In this document: one piece after another, positions 50,762 through 58,850 of the stretch
Layout of the letters: every line of letters starts with the position of its first letter
Numbering within the stretch: position 1 is the first letter of the stretch
Source: Sphingomonas sp.
GTDB taxonomy: Bacteria; Pseudomonadota; Alphaproteobacteria; Sphingomonadales; Sphingomonadaceae
Reading direction: 5' to 3'
Assembly (NCBI RefSeq): GCF_017744835.1
Contig: NZ_JAGIAM010000006.1
Coordinates: 212,383 to 276,382 of the forward strand
Length of the DNA stretch: 64,000 nt
The notes under the pieces: model-generated
The model's database searches: none
What the model was told of the DNA's origin: nothing
What the model saw: the letters and a program-made list of their open reading frames with translations, nothing else
Translations under genes and position numbers: made by a program

Positions 50762-52388
50762 GCGTCTCGACGTCCGCGGCGAATTCCCGCTCACGATAGT
50801 CGAACCAGTCGAAGTCCGCCGCGCGGCCCGTGCCGGCCATGTCCTGGCACGCCATGCCGACGAAGGCGCCGGTGAAATTGGGCAGACCCGGCGCGCTCGC
50901 CTCGTCGGAGAGGATGCTCGCGTCGAACTGCTCGGGCAGCCAGGTCCAGTCCGCCTGCCCCTCAAGGCGGAAGGCGAAGCGCAGCCGCTCGTAATCCACT
51001 TCGACGCGCAGCTCGATCCGGCCTTCGGGAATCGGGATAGGCGCCGTGAACGCATCGGCCTGAGGTGAATCGGGCAGCGCCGACATCACGCGGATGTGCC
51101 GGCCGGTTTCCTCGTCATGGCTGACGTGGAGGTAATGGAATTTCGAGCTGTTGTAATAGGCGACCAGCCCCGCGGCCTGCTGGAAATGCTCGGGCTCGAA
51201 TTCCATCGCGCAGGCCGCCGAATAGCAGAAATCCTGCTGCCGGCGCGCGACCAGCGCCTGGGTGAACAGGCTGCCGATCGTCTCGCGGCCGTGGAGGCGC
51301 AGATGCCCCGGCCGCGCGCTCAGGCTGAAGATCGGCGCCGGATCGGGCGTGCGCAGCCATTGCAGGTCCATCGGCAGCGCGGGCGAATCGAACTCATAGC
51401 GGACCGCGGTCTCGCGCGGGGGCGAGGCCGGCACCGCGAGCCCCTCTGTCTCGATCACCGGCATCCCGCTGCCGTCCTCGGTATAGAGCCAGCCGTCGTC
51501 GCCCCAGCGCATCGGCTGGATCGCGGTCTCGCGGCCCAGCACGCAGCGCCCGCGGTTGGGGAGCGGCCGCCCGCACAGATAGGTGATCCAGGTCTGCCCG
51601 TCGGGCGTCTCGACCAGATCGGCATGGCCCGCGCGCATCAGCGGCGCGTCGGGCCGCGTGCGCGAACTCAGGATATAGGTGTCGGGGTGCAGCTCGTACG
51701 GTCCGAGCAGGTTCCGCGAACGCGCCATGGTGACGGCGTGGTTCCAGCCCGTGCCGCCCTCGGCGGTGAGCAGATAGTACCAGCCGTCGCGCTTGTAGAG
51801 GTGCGGCGCCTCGGTCAGGCCCAGCGCCGTTCCCGGGAAGATATTGTGGCGTTCGCCGACCAGCCGCCCCTCGGAGGGCGAATATTCCTGCAGCACGATG
51901 CCGGCGAAGCGGTTGCGGCCCGGGCGGTGATCCCACAGCTGGTTGAGCACATATTTGCGCCCATCGTCGTCGTGGAAGAGCGAGGGGTCGAAGCCGCTCG
52001 AATTGACGTGCACCGGGTCCGACCAGTCACGCAGCGTCTCGGCGGTGACGAGGTAATTGTGGAAGTCGCGCAGGCTCGCCCCCGACGCGCCGCCCACCGT
52101 GGTGCGGCCATAGCGCTTCACATCGGTGTAGATCAGCCAGAATCGCTCGCCGTCATGCGTGAGGTCGGGCGCCCAGACGCCGCAGCTGTCCGGATCGCCG
52201 CGCATGTCGAGCTGGCTCGGCCGGACCAGCGGGCGCGAAACCAGCCGCCAGTTCGCGAGGTCGCGCGAATGGTGGATCTGCACGCCCGGAAACCATTCGA
52301 AGGTCGAGGTCACGATATAATAATCGTCGCCGACCCGGCAGATCGACGGGTCGGGGTTGAAGCCGGGCAGGATCGGGTTGCGGATCAT
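50751..52388 (-). CDS. Glycoside hydrolase family 43 (beta-xylosidase/arabinofuranosidase type)
   Basis: A 545-residue inverting glycosidase. The five-bladed propeller starts NPILPGFNPDPSICRVGDDYYIVTSTFEWFPGVQIHHSRDL, with the base Asp13 in NPDPS; the pKa-tuning Asp is in SSGFDPSLF and the general acid Glu in GLTEAPHLYKRDGWYYLL. From about residue 330 a beta-sandwich domain follows, as in GH43 xylosidases. No signal peptide, so it acts on imported oligosaccharides in the cytoplasm. Its start overlaps the stop of an MFS transporter (ATGA), which presumably brings in the substrate, likely xylo- or arabino-oligosaccharides. Confidence 0.92.
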   Translation of the reverse strand: MIRNPILPGFNPDPSICRVGDDYYIVTSTFEWFPGVQIHHSRDLANWRLVSRPLVRPSQLDMRGDPDSCGVWAPDLTHDGERFWLIYTDVKRYGRTTVGGASGASLRDFHNYLVTAETLRDWSDPVHVNSSGFDPSLFHDDDGRKYVLNQLWDHRPGRNRFAGIVLQEYSPSEGRLVGERHNIFPGTALGLTEAPHLYKRDGWYYLLTAEGGTGWNHAVTMARSRNLLGPYELHPDTYILSSRTRPDAPLMRAGHADLVETPDGQTWITYLCGRPLPNRGRCVLGRETAIQPMRWGDDGWLYTEDGSGMPVIETEGLAVPASPPRETAVRYEFDSPALPMDLQWLRTPDPAPIFSLSARPGHLRLHGRETIGSLFTQALVARRQQDFCYSAACAMEFEPEHFQQAAGLVAYYNSSKFHYLHVSHDEETGRHIRVMSALPDSPQADAFTAPIPIPEGRIELRVEVDYERLRFAFRLEGQADWTWLPEQFDASILSDEASAPGLPNFTGAFVGMACQDMAGTGRAADFDWFDYREREFAADVETLTR

Positions 52389-53875
52389 TGGGGCCGGTAC
52401 CTCCGGGCACGGATTTCGATGACGATGCCGAGCAGCGCGAGTGCGACGCCGAAGCCCCAGATGCCGCGCATAGCGATCGGCACCTCGCAGGCGCTGAAGG
52501 CCGTGAAGAAGCTGCACTCGGTCGGTGCGAGCCCGCTCGCATAGAAGAGCGTCAGCCCGCCCGACAGGATCCCCCCCAGCAGGATAGGGATCCAGCCGCT
52601 CTCGCGCCCCTGGTGTTCGCCGGGCTTGCGCACCAGGATCCACAGCAGCGCCGCGGCGATCAGGTCGAGCACGCCCAGCGCGACGAAGAAGGGCGTATAG
52701 CCGATCCGGGCCACGAGCGCGCCGATCAGCAGCGTGAAGATCAGCACGCCCAGATTCGCCATCGCGCCTGCCATGCCCGCGACGGTGCCGACTTCGTTCT
52801 TGCGGAACAGGTCGCTCGCCATGGTTATCACGGTCACCGACAGCGCCTGGTGCGCGAAGGCGCCGACGCTGAGCAGCGCCACCGCCGCGGTCGCGCTCGG
52901 CACGCGCCCGACGAAGATCATGCTCGTCATCAGCAGCGCGCCGAAGGTGAAGGTCCAGCGCCGCGCGTCGATCAGCGCCACGCCGCGCCGTTCGAGCCAC
53001 AGCACTAGCGCCGGGCCGGCCAGGCAGCCGATGTCGGCGGCGACGAAAGGCAGCACCACTGCGATCGCCAGTTCGCCCAGCGCGAAGCCGCGGACCTCGC
53101 TCAGGTACAGCGGCAGCCAGAAGGTCAGCGTCGCCCAGGTCGGGTCGGCGAGGAAGCGCGGCAGGGCAATGCCCCAGAAGTTGCGGCGCCCGAGCAGCGA
53201 CAGCACCGGCGGCCGGGGATCTTCGGACGCCTGGACATGCGCTTCCTGCCCGGAGCGGATCAGCATGCGCTCCTCTTCCGAGATGGCGCCATGCGTCTCG
53301 GGCGTGCGGTACCAGAGCAGCCACAGCACCACCCAGAGCAGCGCCAGCACGCCGGCGGCATAAAAGGCTGCGCGCCAGTTCCACCAGGCGATCGCGATCG
53401 CCACCAGCGGCCCGGCGATCGCGATGCCGGCCGAGGCGCCGAGGTTGTAGATCCCGCCGGCAAGCCCGCGCTCCTTGGCCGGAAACCACTCCGAGACGAC
53501 CTTGAGCCCAGCCGTGTGCGACGTGCCCTCGGCGAAGCCGAGTCCGGCACGCAGCGCCGCCAGTCCCTGCCAGCTCGCCACCCATCCGTGCGCGAAGGTG
53601 ATGAGACCCCAGGCCATCGCGAAGATCGCCATGCCGGTGCGCAGCCCGATCCGGTCGAGGATATAGCCCACCACCGGCTGGAGCATGATGAACGCCTGGA
53701 ACACACCGGTCACCCAGCTGTACTGTTCCTTGGTCATCGGCACGTCGGACTGGAAGGCCTCGGTGGCGACGACCACACCCAGCGTCTGGCGTACCAGATA
53801 GTTGATGATCGTGCCGAGCATCACGATCGCGATGATCCACCAGCGCAGTGCGCGGGTCCGCTGCCAGAAGCCCAT
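52385..53875 (-). CDS. MFS transporter, anion:cation symporter (hexuronate/oligosaccharide) type
   Basis: A 496-residue inner-membrane transporter with 12 membrane segments. RWWIIAIVMLGTIINYLVRQTLGVV at the start and FAEGTSHTAGLKVVSEWFPAKERGLAGGIYNLGASAG match the ACS group that includes ExuT and other uronate carriers. A cytoplasmic middle loop and a C-terminal polar tail are present. I start at 53875, where GGGGAGAG precedes the ATG. Translational coupling to the GH43 gene argues for import of a xylan- or arabinan-derived sugar. It is divergent from ada. Confidence 0.88.
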   Translation of the reverse strand: MGFWQRTRALRWWIIAIVMLGTIINYLVRQTLGVVVATEAFQSDVPMTKEQYSWVTGVFQAFIMLQPVVGYILDRIGLRTGMAIFAMAWGLITFAHGWVASWQGLAALRAGLGFAEGTSHTAGLKVVSEWFPAKERGLAGGIYNLGASAGIAIAGPLVAIAIAWWNWRAAFYAAGVLALLWVVLWLLWYRTPETHGAISEEERMLIRSGQEAHVQASEDPRPPVLSLLGRRNFWGIALPRFLADPTWATLTFWLPLYLSEVRGFALGELAIAVVLPFVAADIGCLAGPALVLWLERRGVALIDARRWTFTFGALLMTSMIFVGRVPSATAAVALLSVGAFAHQALSVTVITMASDLFRKNEVGTVAGMAGAMANLGVLIFTLLIGALVARIGYTPFFVALGVLDLIAAALLWILVRKPGEHQGRESGWIPILLGGILSGGLTLFYASGLAPTECSFFTAFSACEVPIAMRGIWGFGVALALLGIVIEIRARRYRPQ

Positions 53876-53955
53876 CCGCTCTCCCCTGCGCCCGTGCACG
53901 GCGCTGTTAGCGCTACCGGTGCCGCGTGGCGGCGGCGAGGGCAAGGGCTTTCGCT

Positions 53956-53966
53956 TTGAACGCAAG
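53956..53966 (+). promoter_or_regulatory. Possible Ada box
   Basis: TTGAACGCAAG matches the E. coli Ada-box core TAAAGCGCAAG in 8 of 11 positions. A TATATC sequence at 53997-54002 lies about 30 bases downstream, a plausible -10 just before the ATG at 54009. Autoactivation by methylated Ada is the model. Confidence 0.35.
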
Positions 53967-54008
53967 CCGCGGGATGCTGCGCGCAGCATGCGGGTCTATA
54001 TCGCTGGC

Positions 54009-55049
54009 ATGACCAAGGATCAGCACATCAGCGATGAACGCGCCTGGGCGGCCTTCGAAGCCCGCGACCGTGCCTATGACGGGCGCGTGGTCGGTGCCGT
54101 GACCACCACCGGCATCTATTGCAAGCCGAGCTGCCCCGCGCGGCGGCCCAAGCGCGAGCATGTGCTCTTCTATCCCGATGCCGCCGCGGCGCGCGCCGCG
54201 GGCTATCGCGCCTGCCTGCGCTGCAAGCCCGATGAAGTGGGCCGCGACCGGCTGGCCGTGGCCGAGGCCGTGGCGCTGATCGAGGCCGCCGAGGAGCCGC
54301 TCGGACTCGACGAACTCGCCGCGCGCGTCGGCTATGCGCCGCACCATTTCCACCGGCTGTTCAAGCGCGCCACGGGCGTGACGCCGGCCGCCTATGCCCG
54401 GGGGCTGCGCGCGCGCCGGGCCGCCGCGGCGCTGACCGAGGAGGAAACCGTGACCGAAGCCATTTACGAGGCCGGCTATTCGGCCCCCAGCCGCTTCTAC
54501 GAGACCGCCAATGCCCGGCTGGGCATGACCCCCAGCGCGTGGAAGCGCGGCGGAGCGGGGGTGACGATCCGCTGGACGGTGGCGCCGACCAGCCTCGGCC
54601 CGCTGCTGATCGCGGCGACCGACAAGGGCATCTGCCGCGTCGCCTTCGACGAGGACTCGCTCCAGCTCGCCCGGCGCTTCCCCGCCGCCGAGATCGTGCA
54701 GGGCGGCGCGGCGCTGGAGAGCCTGGCCGAGCGCGTCGTTGCCGAGGTCGAGACGCCAGGCCGCGACGCCGACTTGCCGCTCGACGTGCAAGGCACGGCC
54801 TTTCAGGAGGCAGTGTGGCAGGCGCTGCGCGCAATCCCCGCCGGCGAGACGCGCAGCTATGGCCAGCTCGCCGCCGAGATCGGCCATCCGCGCGCGGTCC
54901 GCGCCGCGGGAACGGCATGCGGCGCCAACCACGTTGCCGTGCTCATCCCCTGCCACCGTGCCCAGCGCACCGACGGCAGCATGGGAGGCTATGCCTATGG
55001 AATCGATCGCAAGCGCGTGCTGCGCCGTCGTGAAGGAGTGGAAGAATGA
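54009..55049 (+). CDS. ada: Bifunctional methylphosphotriester/O6-methylguanine repair protein and activator Ada
   Basis: A 346-residue protein of normal Ada length. The N-terminal zinc domain has the four cysteines: Cys of GIYCKPSC (two) and of ACLRCKP (two), the first being the methyl acceptor. An AraC-type helix-turn-helix follows (LDELAARVGYAPHHFHRLFKRATG), and the C-terminal O6-alkylguanine transferase has IPCHR (about residue 316) with its reactive Cys. I use the ATG at 54009, since MTKDQHISDERAW aligns with the usual N-terminus. A possible Ada box lies upstream. A DUF1203 gene overlaps its end by 4 bases. Confidence 0.95.
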   Translation: MTKDQHISDERAWAAFEARDRAYDGRVVGAVTTTGIYCKPSCPARRPKREHVLFYPDAAAARAAGYRACLRCKPDEVGRDRLAVAEAVALIEAAEEPLGLDELAARVGYAPHHFHRLFKRATGVTPAAYARGLRARRAAAALTEEETVTEAIYEAGYSAPSRFYETANARLGMTPSAWKRGGAGVTIRWTVAPTSLGPLLIAATDKGICRVAFDEDSLQLARRFPAAEIVQGGAALESLAERVVAEVETPGRDADLPLDVQGTAFQEAVWQALRAIPAGETRSYGQLAAEIGHPRAVRAAGTACGANHVAVLIPCHRAQRTDGSMGGYAYGIDRKRVLRRREGVEE

Positions 55050-55513
55050 GCTTCGTGATCCAGGGGCTCGACCCCGCGCCCTTCCGCCGCCTCTACGGCG
55101 CCTCCGATGAAGCGCTCGCGGCCGAGCAGGTGATTCGCATGACCGCCGATTCAAAGCCGGGATTTCCGTGCCGAGTCACGCTCGAGGATGCCGAGCCGGG
55201 CGAGACGCTATTGCTTCTCAATTACGAGCATTTGCCCGATGCCACGCCCTACCGCTCGCGCCACGCGATCTTCGTGCGGGAGGGTGCCGAGACGCCAGCG
55301 CGGTTTAACGACGAAGCACCGGTGTCACTGACGTCTCGACTGCTGTCGGTACGAGCCTTCGATCATGACCATTTGATGACGAATGCCGATGTTATCGACG
55401 GAAAAACGCTGGTGCCGCTGATCGAGCGGTTTTTCAGCGATCCTTCGGTCGCCTACCTGCACGTCCACAACGCCAAGCGCGGCTGCTTCGCGGCGCGAGT
55501 GGATCGGGGGTGA
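55046..55513 (+). CDS. DUF1203 family protein
   Basis: A 155-residue protein. MSFVIQGLDPAPFRRLYGASDEAL, the PGFPCRVTLEDAEPGETLLLLNYEHL core and the end AYLHVHNAKRGCFAARVDR are the marks of DUF1203 proteins, whose role is unknown. ATGA overlap with ada suggests that it takes part in the response to alkylation or is simply made with Ada. The middle of the gene (about 55290-55440) uses more A/T at third positions than its neighbours. Confidence 0.88.
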   Translation: MSFVIQGLDPAPFRRLYGASDEALAAEQVIRMTADSKPGFPCRVTLEDAEPGETLLLLNYEHLPDATPYRSRHAIFVREGAETPARFNDEAPVSLTSRLLSVRAFDHDHLMTNADVIDGKTLVPLIERFFSDPSVAYLHVHNAKRGCFAARVDRG

Positions 55514-55520
55514 CGTTCAC

Positions 55521-55545
55521 CTCCCCTCCGTTTGAGGGAGGGGAG
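55521..55545. terminator. Hairpin between convergent DUF1203 and protease genes
   Basis: CTCCCCTC (55521-55528) pairs with GAGGGGAG (55538-55545) around a short loop. It lies between two convergent genes and probably ends both messages. The stem resembles one arm of the family A repeat. Confidence 0.5.
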
Positions 55546-55573
55546 TACGTCGATTCACTCAGGCGGGTCGCGC

Positions 55574-57136
55574 TCAGCGCGCCGCAGCGTCCCGCGTATC
55601 CGCCGCCGCCGTCGCCGCCGCGGCGGGCTTGCAGCTGTAGACCAGCTTCTCATTGTACACCGTCGGCAGCGCCGCCCGCAGCGCCTGCTGCTGGCTCGCC
55701 AGCGCGGCGCGGGCGGCCTGGTCGGCCGAGCAGCTCTTGAGCGGCACCGTCGCGCGGAGCTGGCGGGCGCGGGCCATCTGTTCGGCGGAGAGCAGGAAGC
55801 GCGTGTTGGTGTAGGTGCTCGCGACCGGATCGAACTCGAGCACCGAGACCGACTGCTCGTTCTCGGGCACCAGGATCCGCTGCCAGCGCGTCCCCGCTTC
55901 GGCATATTGGGTGCGGCCGTTGATGCAGCCGTCGGCGCCGATGTCGAGATCGATCCGGTCCACCGCGGTGACGGTGACGCGGCTGCGCTCCGGCACCAGC
56001 GTGCATTGCAGCCTGCCCTGCGCAGCGGCGATCGGCGCGTTGCGTTTCGCGGCGCTGCCGGCGACGGGCACCGGCAACACCTTGGATTCATCGAAGCCCG
56101 GGCGGGTGAGGAACACTGCCGCCGCGCCCAGGATCAGCACCACGCCGCCCGCCGCGACCCAGGCCGCCTCGCGCCGCCGGTCGCGCGACAGCAGCAACCC
56201 GCCGCCGGCGAGCGCGACGCCGCCGAGCACCAGCATCAGCGCGGCGATCGCCATGCGGTTCTCGCGCGACACTTCGTTGCGCGCACGCGCCTGGGCGATC
56301 GCATCGCGGCGCTGGATGTCCGCCTCGGCGGCGGCGATGCGCGCCTGTTCTTCGGCTTCGAGCCGCGCTTTCTCGTCGGCACTGCGCTCGGCCGCCATCT
56401 GCTCCTCGACGCTGGTGCAGGGCACGCCGACGGTGGCGACCGGCTGCTTGGCATTGGCGAGGAAGGCGGCGAGCTCGCTGCCGGCGATCGCGAAGGCGAA
56501 GGTCGAATCGCCTTCGTCGGCGCGGGTGATCGCCGAGTTGACGCCGAGCACGCGGCCGCAGCGGTCGAGCAGCGGGCCGCCCGAATTGCCCCGCGCGATG
56601 CTCGCGGTGTGAAGCAGCACATTGGTGCCCTGCAGCGTGCGCAGCCCGGCGAAACCGCCCTGCGAGCGTACCGGCGATTGCGGCGTGATGAAGTCGGCCG
56701 CGGACCGCGCCGTCGCCAGGTCGACATTGCCCGGATAGCCGAGCGCGATCAGCGAATCGCCGTCGCCCGGCGCGCCCGAGAAGAGCGTTAGCGGCGGCAG
56801 GCGGACGCCGCTGAACTCGATCAGCGCCAGGTCGCGCTGCTGGTCGATCGCGATCAGCCGGCCCTGGTACGACTTGTCGCCTTCCGAAGGGACGACGCCG
56901 ATCACGACATTGTCTGGATAGCGGTCGGCGAGCTCGACGACATGCGCGTTGGTGACGATGCGGTTGGGTGCCACCGCGAAGCCGCTGCCGTGGCCGAAGC
57001 CGACCACTTCGTCGTCGACCACGGCGATGGTGACGATCCGCACCACGCCGCGCCCGGCCGCGGAGATGTCGTCGGCGCGGGCGGGGGCGGCCCAAGCGAG
57101 CACCAGCGCCACGACCATCAGCAACCGACGCATCAT
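55574..57136 (-). CDS. Membrane-anchored S1C trypsin-like serine protease
   Basis: A 520-residue exported protein. MMRRLLMVVALVLAWAAPARA is a signal peptide. The chymotrypsin fold at about 25-230 has the HtrA/S1C triad: His in VTNAHVVEL, Asp in QRDLALIEF and Ser in ARGNSGGPLLDR. A charged coiled coil (about 245-295, EEQMAAERSADEKARLEAEEQ) leads to two membrane segments near 300-350, then a soluble domain with Cys pairs (LQCTLV, ADGCING, KSCSADQ, YSCKPA). There is no PDZ domain. The start at 57136 fits the signal peptide. Substrates are unknown; a stress-linked envelope protease is likely. Confidence 0.86.
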   Translation of the reverse strand: MMRRLLMVVALVLAWAAPARADDISAAGRGVVRIVTIAVVDDEVVGFGHGSGFAVAPNRIVTNAHVVELADRYPDNVVIGVVPSEGDKSYQGRLIAIDQQRDLALIEFSGVRLPPLTLFSGAPGDGDSLIALGYPGNVDLATARSAADFITPQSPVRSQGGFAGLRTLQGTNVLLHTASIARGNSGGPLLDRCGRVLGVNSAITRADEGDSTFAFAIAGSELAAFLANAKQPVATVGVPCTSVEEQMAAERSADEKARLEAEEQARIAAAEADIQRRDAIAQARARNEVSRENRMAIAALMLVLGGVALAGGGLLLSRDRRREAAWVAAGGVVLILGAAAVFLTRPGFDESKVLPVPVAGSAAKRNAPIAAAQGRLQCTLVPERSRVTVTAVDRIDLDIGADGCINGRTQYAEAGTRWQRILVPENEQSVSVLEFDPVASTYTNTRFLLSAEQMARARQLRATVPLKSCSADQAARAALASQQQALRAALPTVYNEKLVYSCKPAAAATAAADTRDAAAR

Positions 57137-57241
57137 CGTCTCTCGACCCCGTTCCGTTGGAGCGCTGCTTTCGGCCAAAAGCGGGAGCGGTTCAACCGGC
57201 TGAATACATGTCCGCCGACGGCGGCGGCTGCGGCCTCAGCC

Positions 57242-58765
57242 TCAGTCCACCGCGCCGTCCTTTGGGGAATCATCCGCGTCGACGACCTTGAGCGCCGCAA
57301 CCTCGCCGCCGCTGTCGATCGCGGCGACGATCTTCGAGGCATATTCGGCGAGCCCGCCCCCGTGCGGATTGAAGGCGAGCGGCCGCAGCGTCTCGCGCGC
57401 ATCGGCGACCTTCTTGTCGCGCAGCTGCACCACTGCGGCATTGAGCCTGAGCCCATCATCCTGCGGCGCCAGATTGAACGCCTTGTAGAGCCCCTCGCGC
57501 GCCAGCTGCGGCGGCATCGCATGTGCATCCGCGAAGCTGCGATAATAGAGCATCAGCGGCTCGGGGTCCTCCGGGTCGAGCCTGTTCGCGGCGGCGATCG
57601 TCCTGCGGATCGCCTTCCAGGTCTCGGGGGACAGGTCCTTGGCCTTCGCCGCCCGCGCCATCTGCGCGCGTGCCTTGTAGCAAAGCGCCTCTACCAGTTT
57701 CGGGTCGGCCGCGATGGCGCGATCCGCGGCAGCCTCGGCTTCGGCGAAGTCGCCCGCGTCGAACGCGGCTTCAGCAAGCGCGCGCTGCACGGCGGGATCG
57801 TTCGGGAACGGGGCTGCGGCCTTTTTCGCGCGAACATAGACTCGCGGCGCGGTCTCCTCGTTGACGCCAGCCTGCGAGCGGATTCGCACATCCATCATCG
57901 CCTCCTGGCCCGGCGAGAGGCGGCGCAGCGTGATCGGCCCGGGCGTGACGACCTTCGCGGCGATCCGCCGGGCGCCGAACCGGCCGCGTGCATAACGGTC
58001 CAGCTCGCGGTCGAGGAGGTTCAGATCGCCGAACGCCTGCTTCGCGGCGTCCAGTGCCGATTTGCCGCCGTTGATCGCCTTGAGATAGTCCATTCCCTGA
58101 TTGCCGCGCTTGCCCTCGATCATCAGATAGTGGGTGAGCAGCCATCCGCGACCGTAGAGCGAATCCATCTGCATGTCGCCGAGCTTTCGCGCGTCGGCGG
58201 CGAGCATCCGTTCGGTGGACAGGCTCTGCTGAAAGATCCCGCTGGCGCGATATTGGGGCGGATAGCCGACGACCACGCTTCCATCCTTCTCGAACCGCGT
58301 CGTCGCCAGGAATTCGGCGAAGCCTTCGACATACCACGCCGGATAGGCCGCGTGCGGCCAGGTCGTGAACATGAAGTGGTGCGCATATTCATGGAGCAAG
58401 ATCGCCATGGCACTGAGGTCGGTCTCGTCGGTCCCGGCGCTTCGCGGCACGAACGCCACCGGACCGGTGGCGCGGCCTTCGTAGAAGCCCGCCGCGTTTC
58501 GGGACGTCGTCAGCTTCTGGACGTCGGCGATGTCGCCAACGACGTACACCGTTACACGGTTTGCCGGCCCCACGGGTTGGTCGGATACTCCCCAGAGCAC
58601 GCGCACCGCCTTGTCGAAGCGCTCGAGCTGGTCGGCGAACGCGCGCAGCTTTTCGGGCTTCTGCTCCGAATAGACGACGAAATGCGCCGAGCTCGCCTCG
58701 TACCAATCCGCATGTGCGGGCGTCGCAACTAGAACCAGCGCCGCCGCCAAGAGCCTGCGAAACAT
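57242..58765 (-). CDS. Exported gluzincin-like protein (DUF1570-type) with TPR repeats
   Basis: A 507-residue exported protein. A signal peptide (MFRRLLAAALVLVATPAHA) is followed by a metalloprotease-like domain with MAILLHEYAHHFMF (HExxH at about residue 124) and YVEGFAEFLATTRF, the glutamate ligand 20-25 residues on. The C-terminal half is TPR-like (AEAAFDAGDFAEAEAAADRAIAADPKLVEALCYKARAQ). This resembles DUF1570 proteins. It probably cleaves or binds envelope peptides. GGGGAAG precedes the ATG at 58765. Function unproven. Confidence 0.82.
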   Translation of the reverse strand: MFRRLLAAALVLVATPAHADWYEASSAHFVVYSEQKPEKLRAFADQLERFDKAVRVLWGVSDQPVGPANRVTVYVVGDIADVQKLTTSRNAAGFYEGRATGPVAFVPRSAGTDETDLSAMAILLHEYAHHFMFTTWPHAAYPAWYVEGFAEFLATTRFEKDGSVVVGYPPQYRASGIFQQSLSTERMLAADARKLGDMQMDSLYGRGWLLTHYLMIEGKRGNQGMDYLKAINGGKSALDAAKQAFGDLNLLDRELDRYARGRFGARRIAAKVVTPGPITLRRLSPGQEAMMDVRIRSQAGVNEETAPRVYVRAKKAAAPFPNDPAVQRALAEAAFDAGDFAEAEAAADRAIAADPKLVEALCYKARAQMARAAKAKDLSPETWKAIRRTIAAANRLDPEDPEPLMLYYRSFADAHAMPPQLAREGLYKAFNLAPQDDGLRLNAAVVQLRDKKVADARETLRPLAFNPHGGGLAEYASKIVAAIDSGGEVAALKVVDADDSPKDGAVD

Positions 58766-58850
58766 GCTTAACTTCCCCCTATTGCCCAAGGGGAGGCTAA
58801 GTCAGGCGCGGGCGGGTGAATAGAAGAAAATCGACATGCAAGTCCGCAGG

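Noticed and set aside
50751..53840. A 1029-codon frame that would fuse the GH43 enzyme to an N-terminal extension
   Set aside because: The extension is the +1/-1 shadow of the MFS transporter gene. GH43 has its own start at 52388 with ATGA coupling to the transporter stop.
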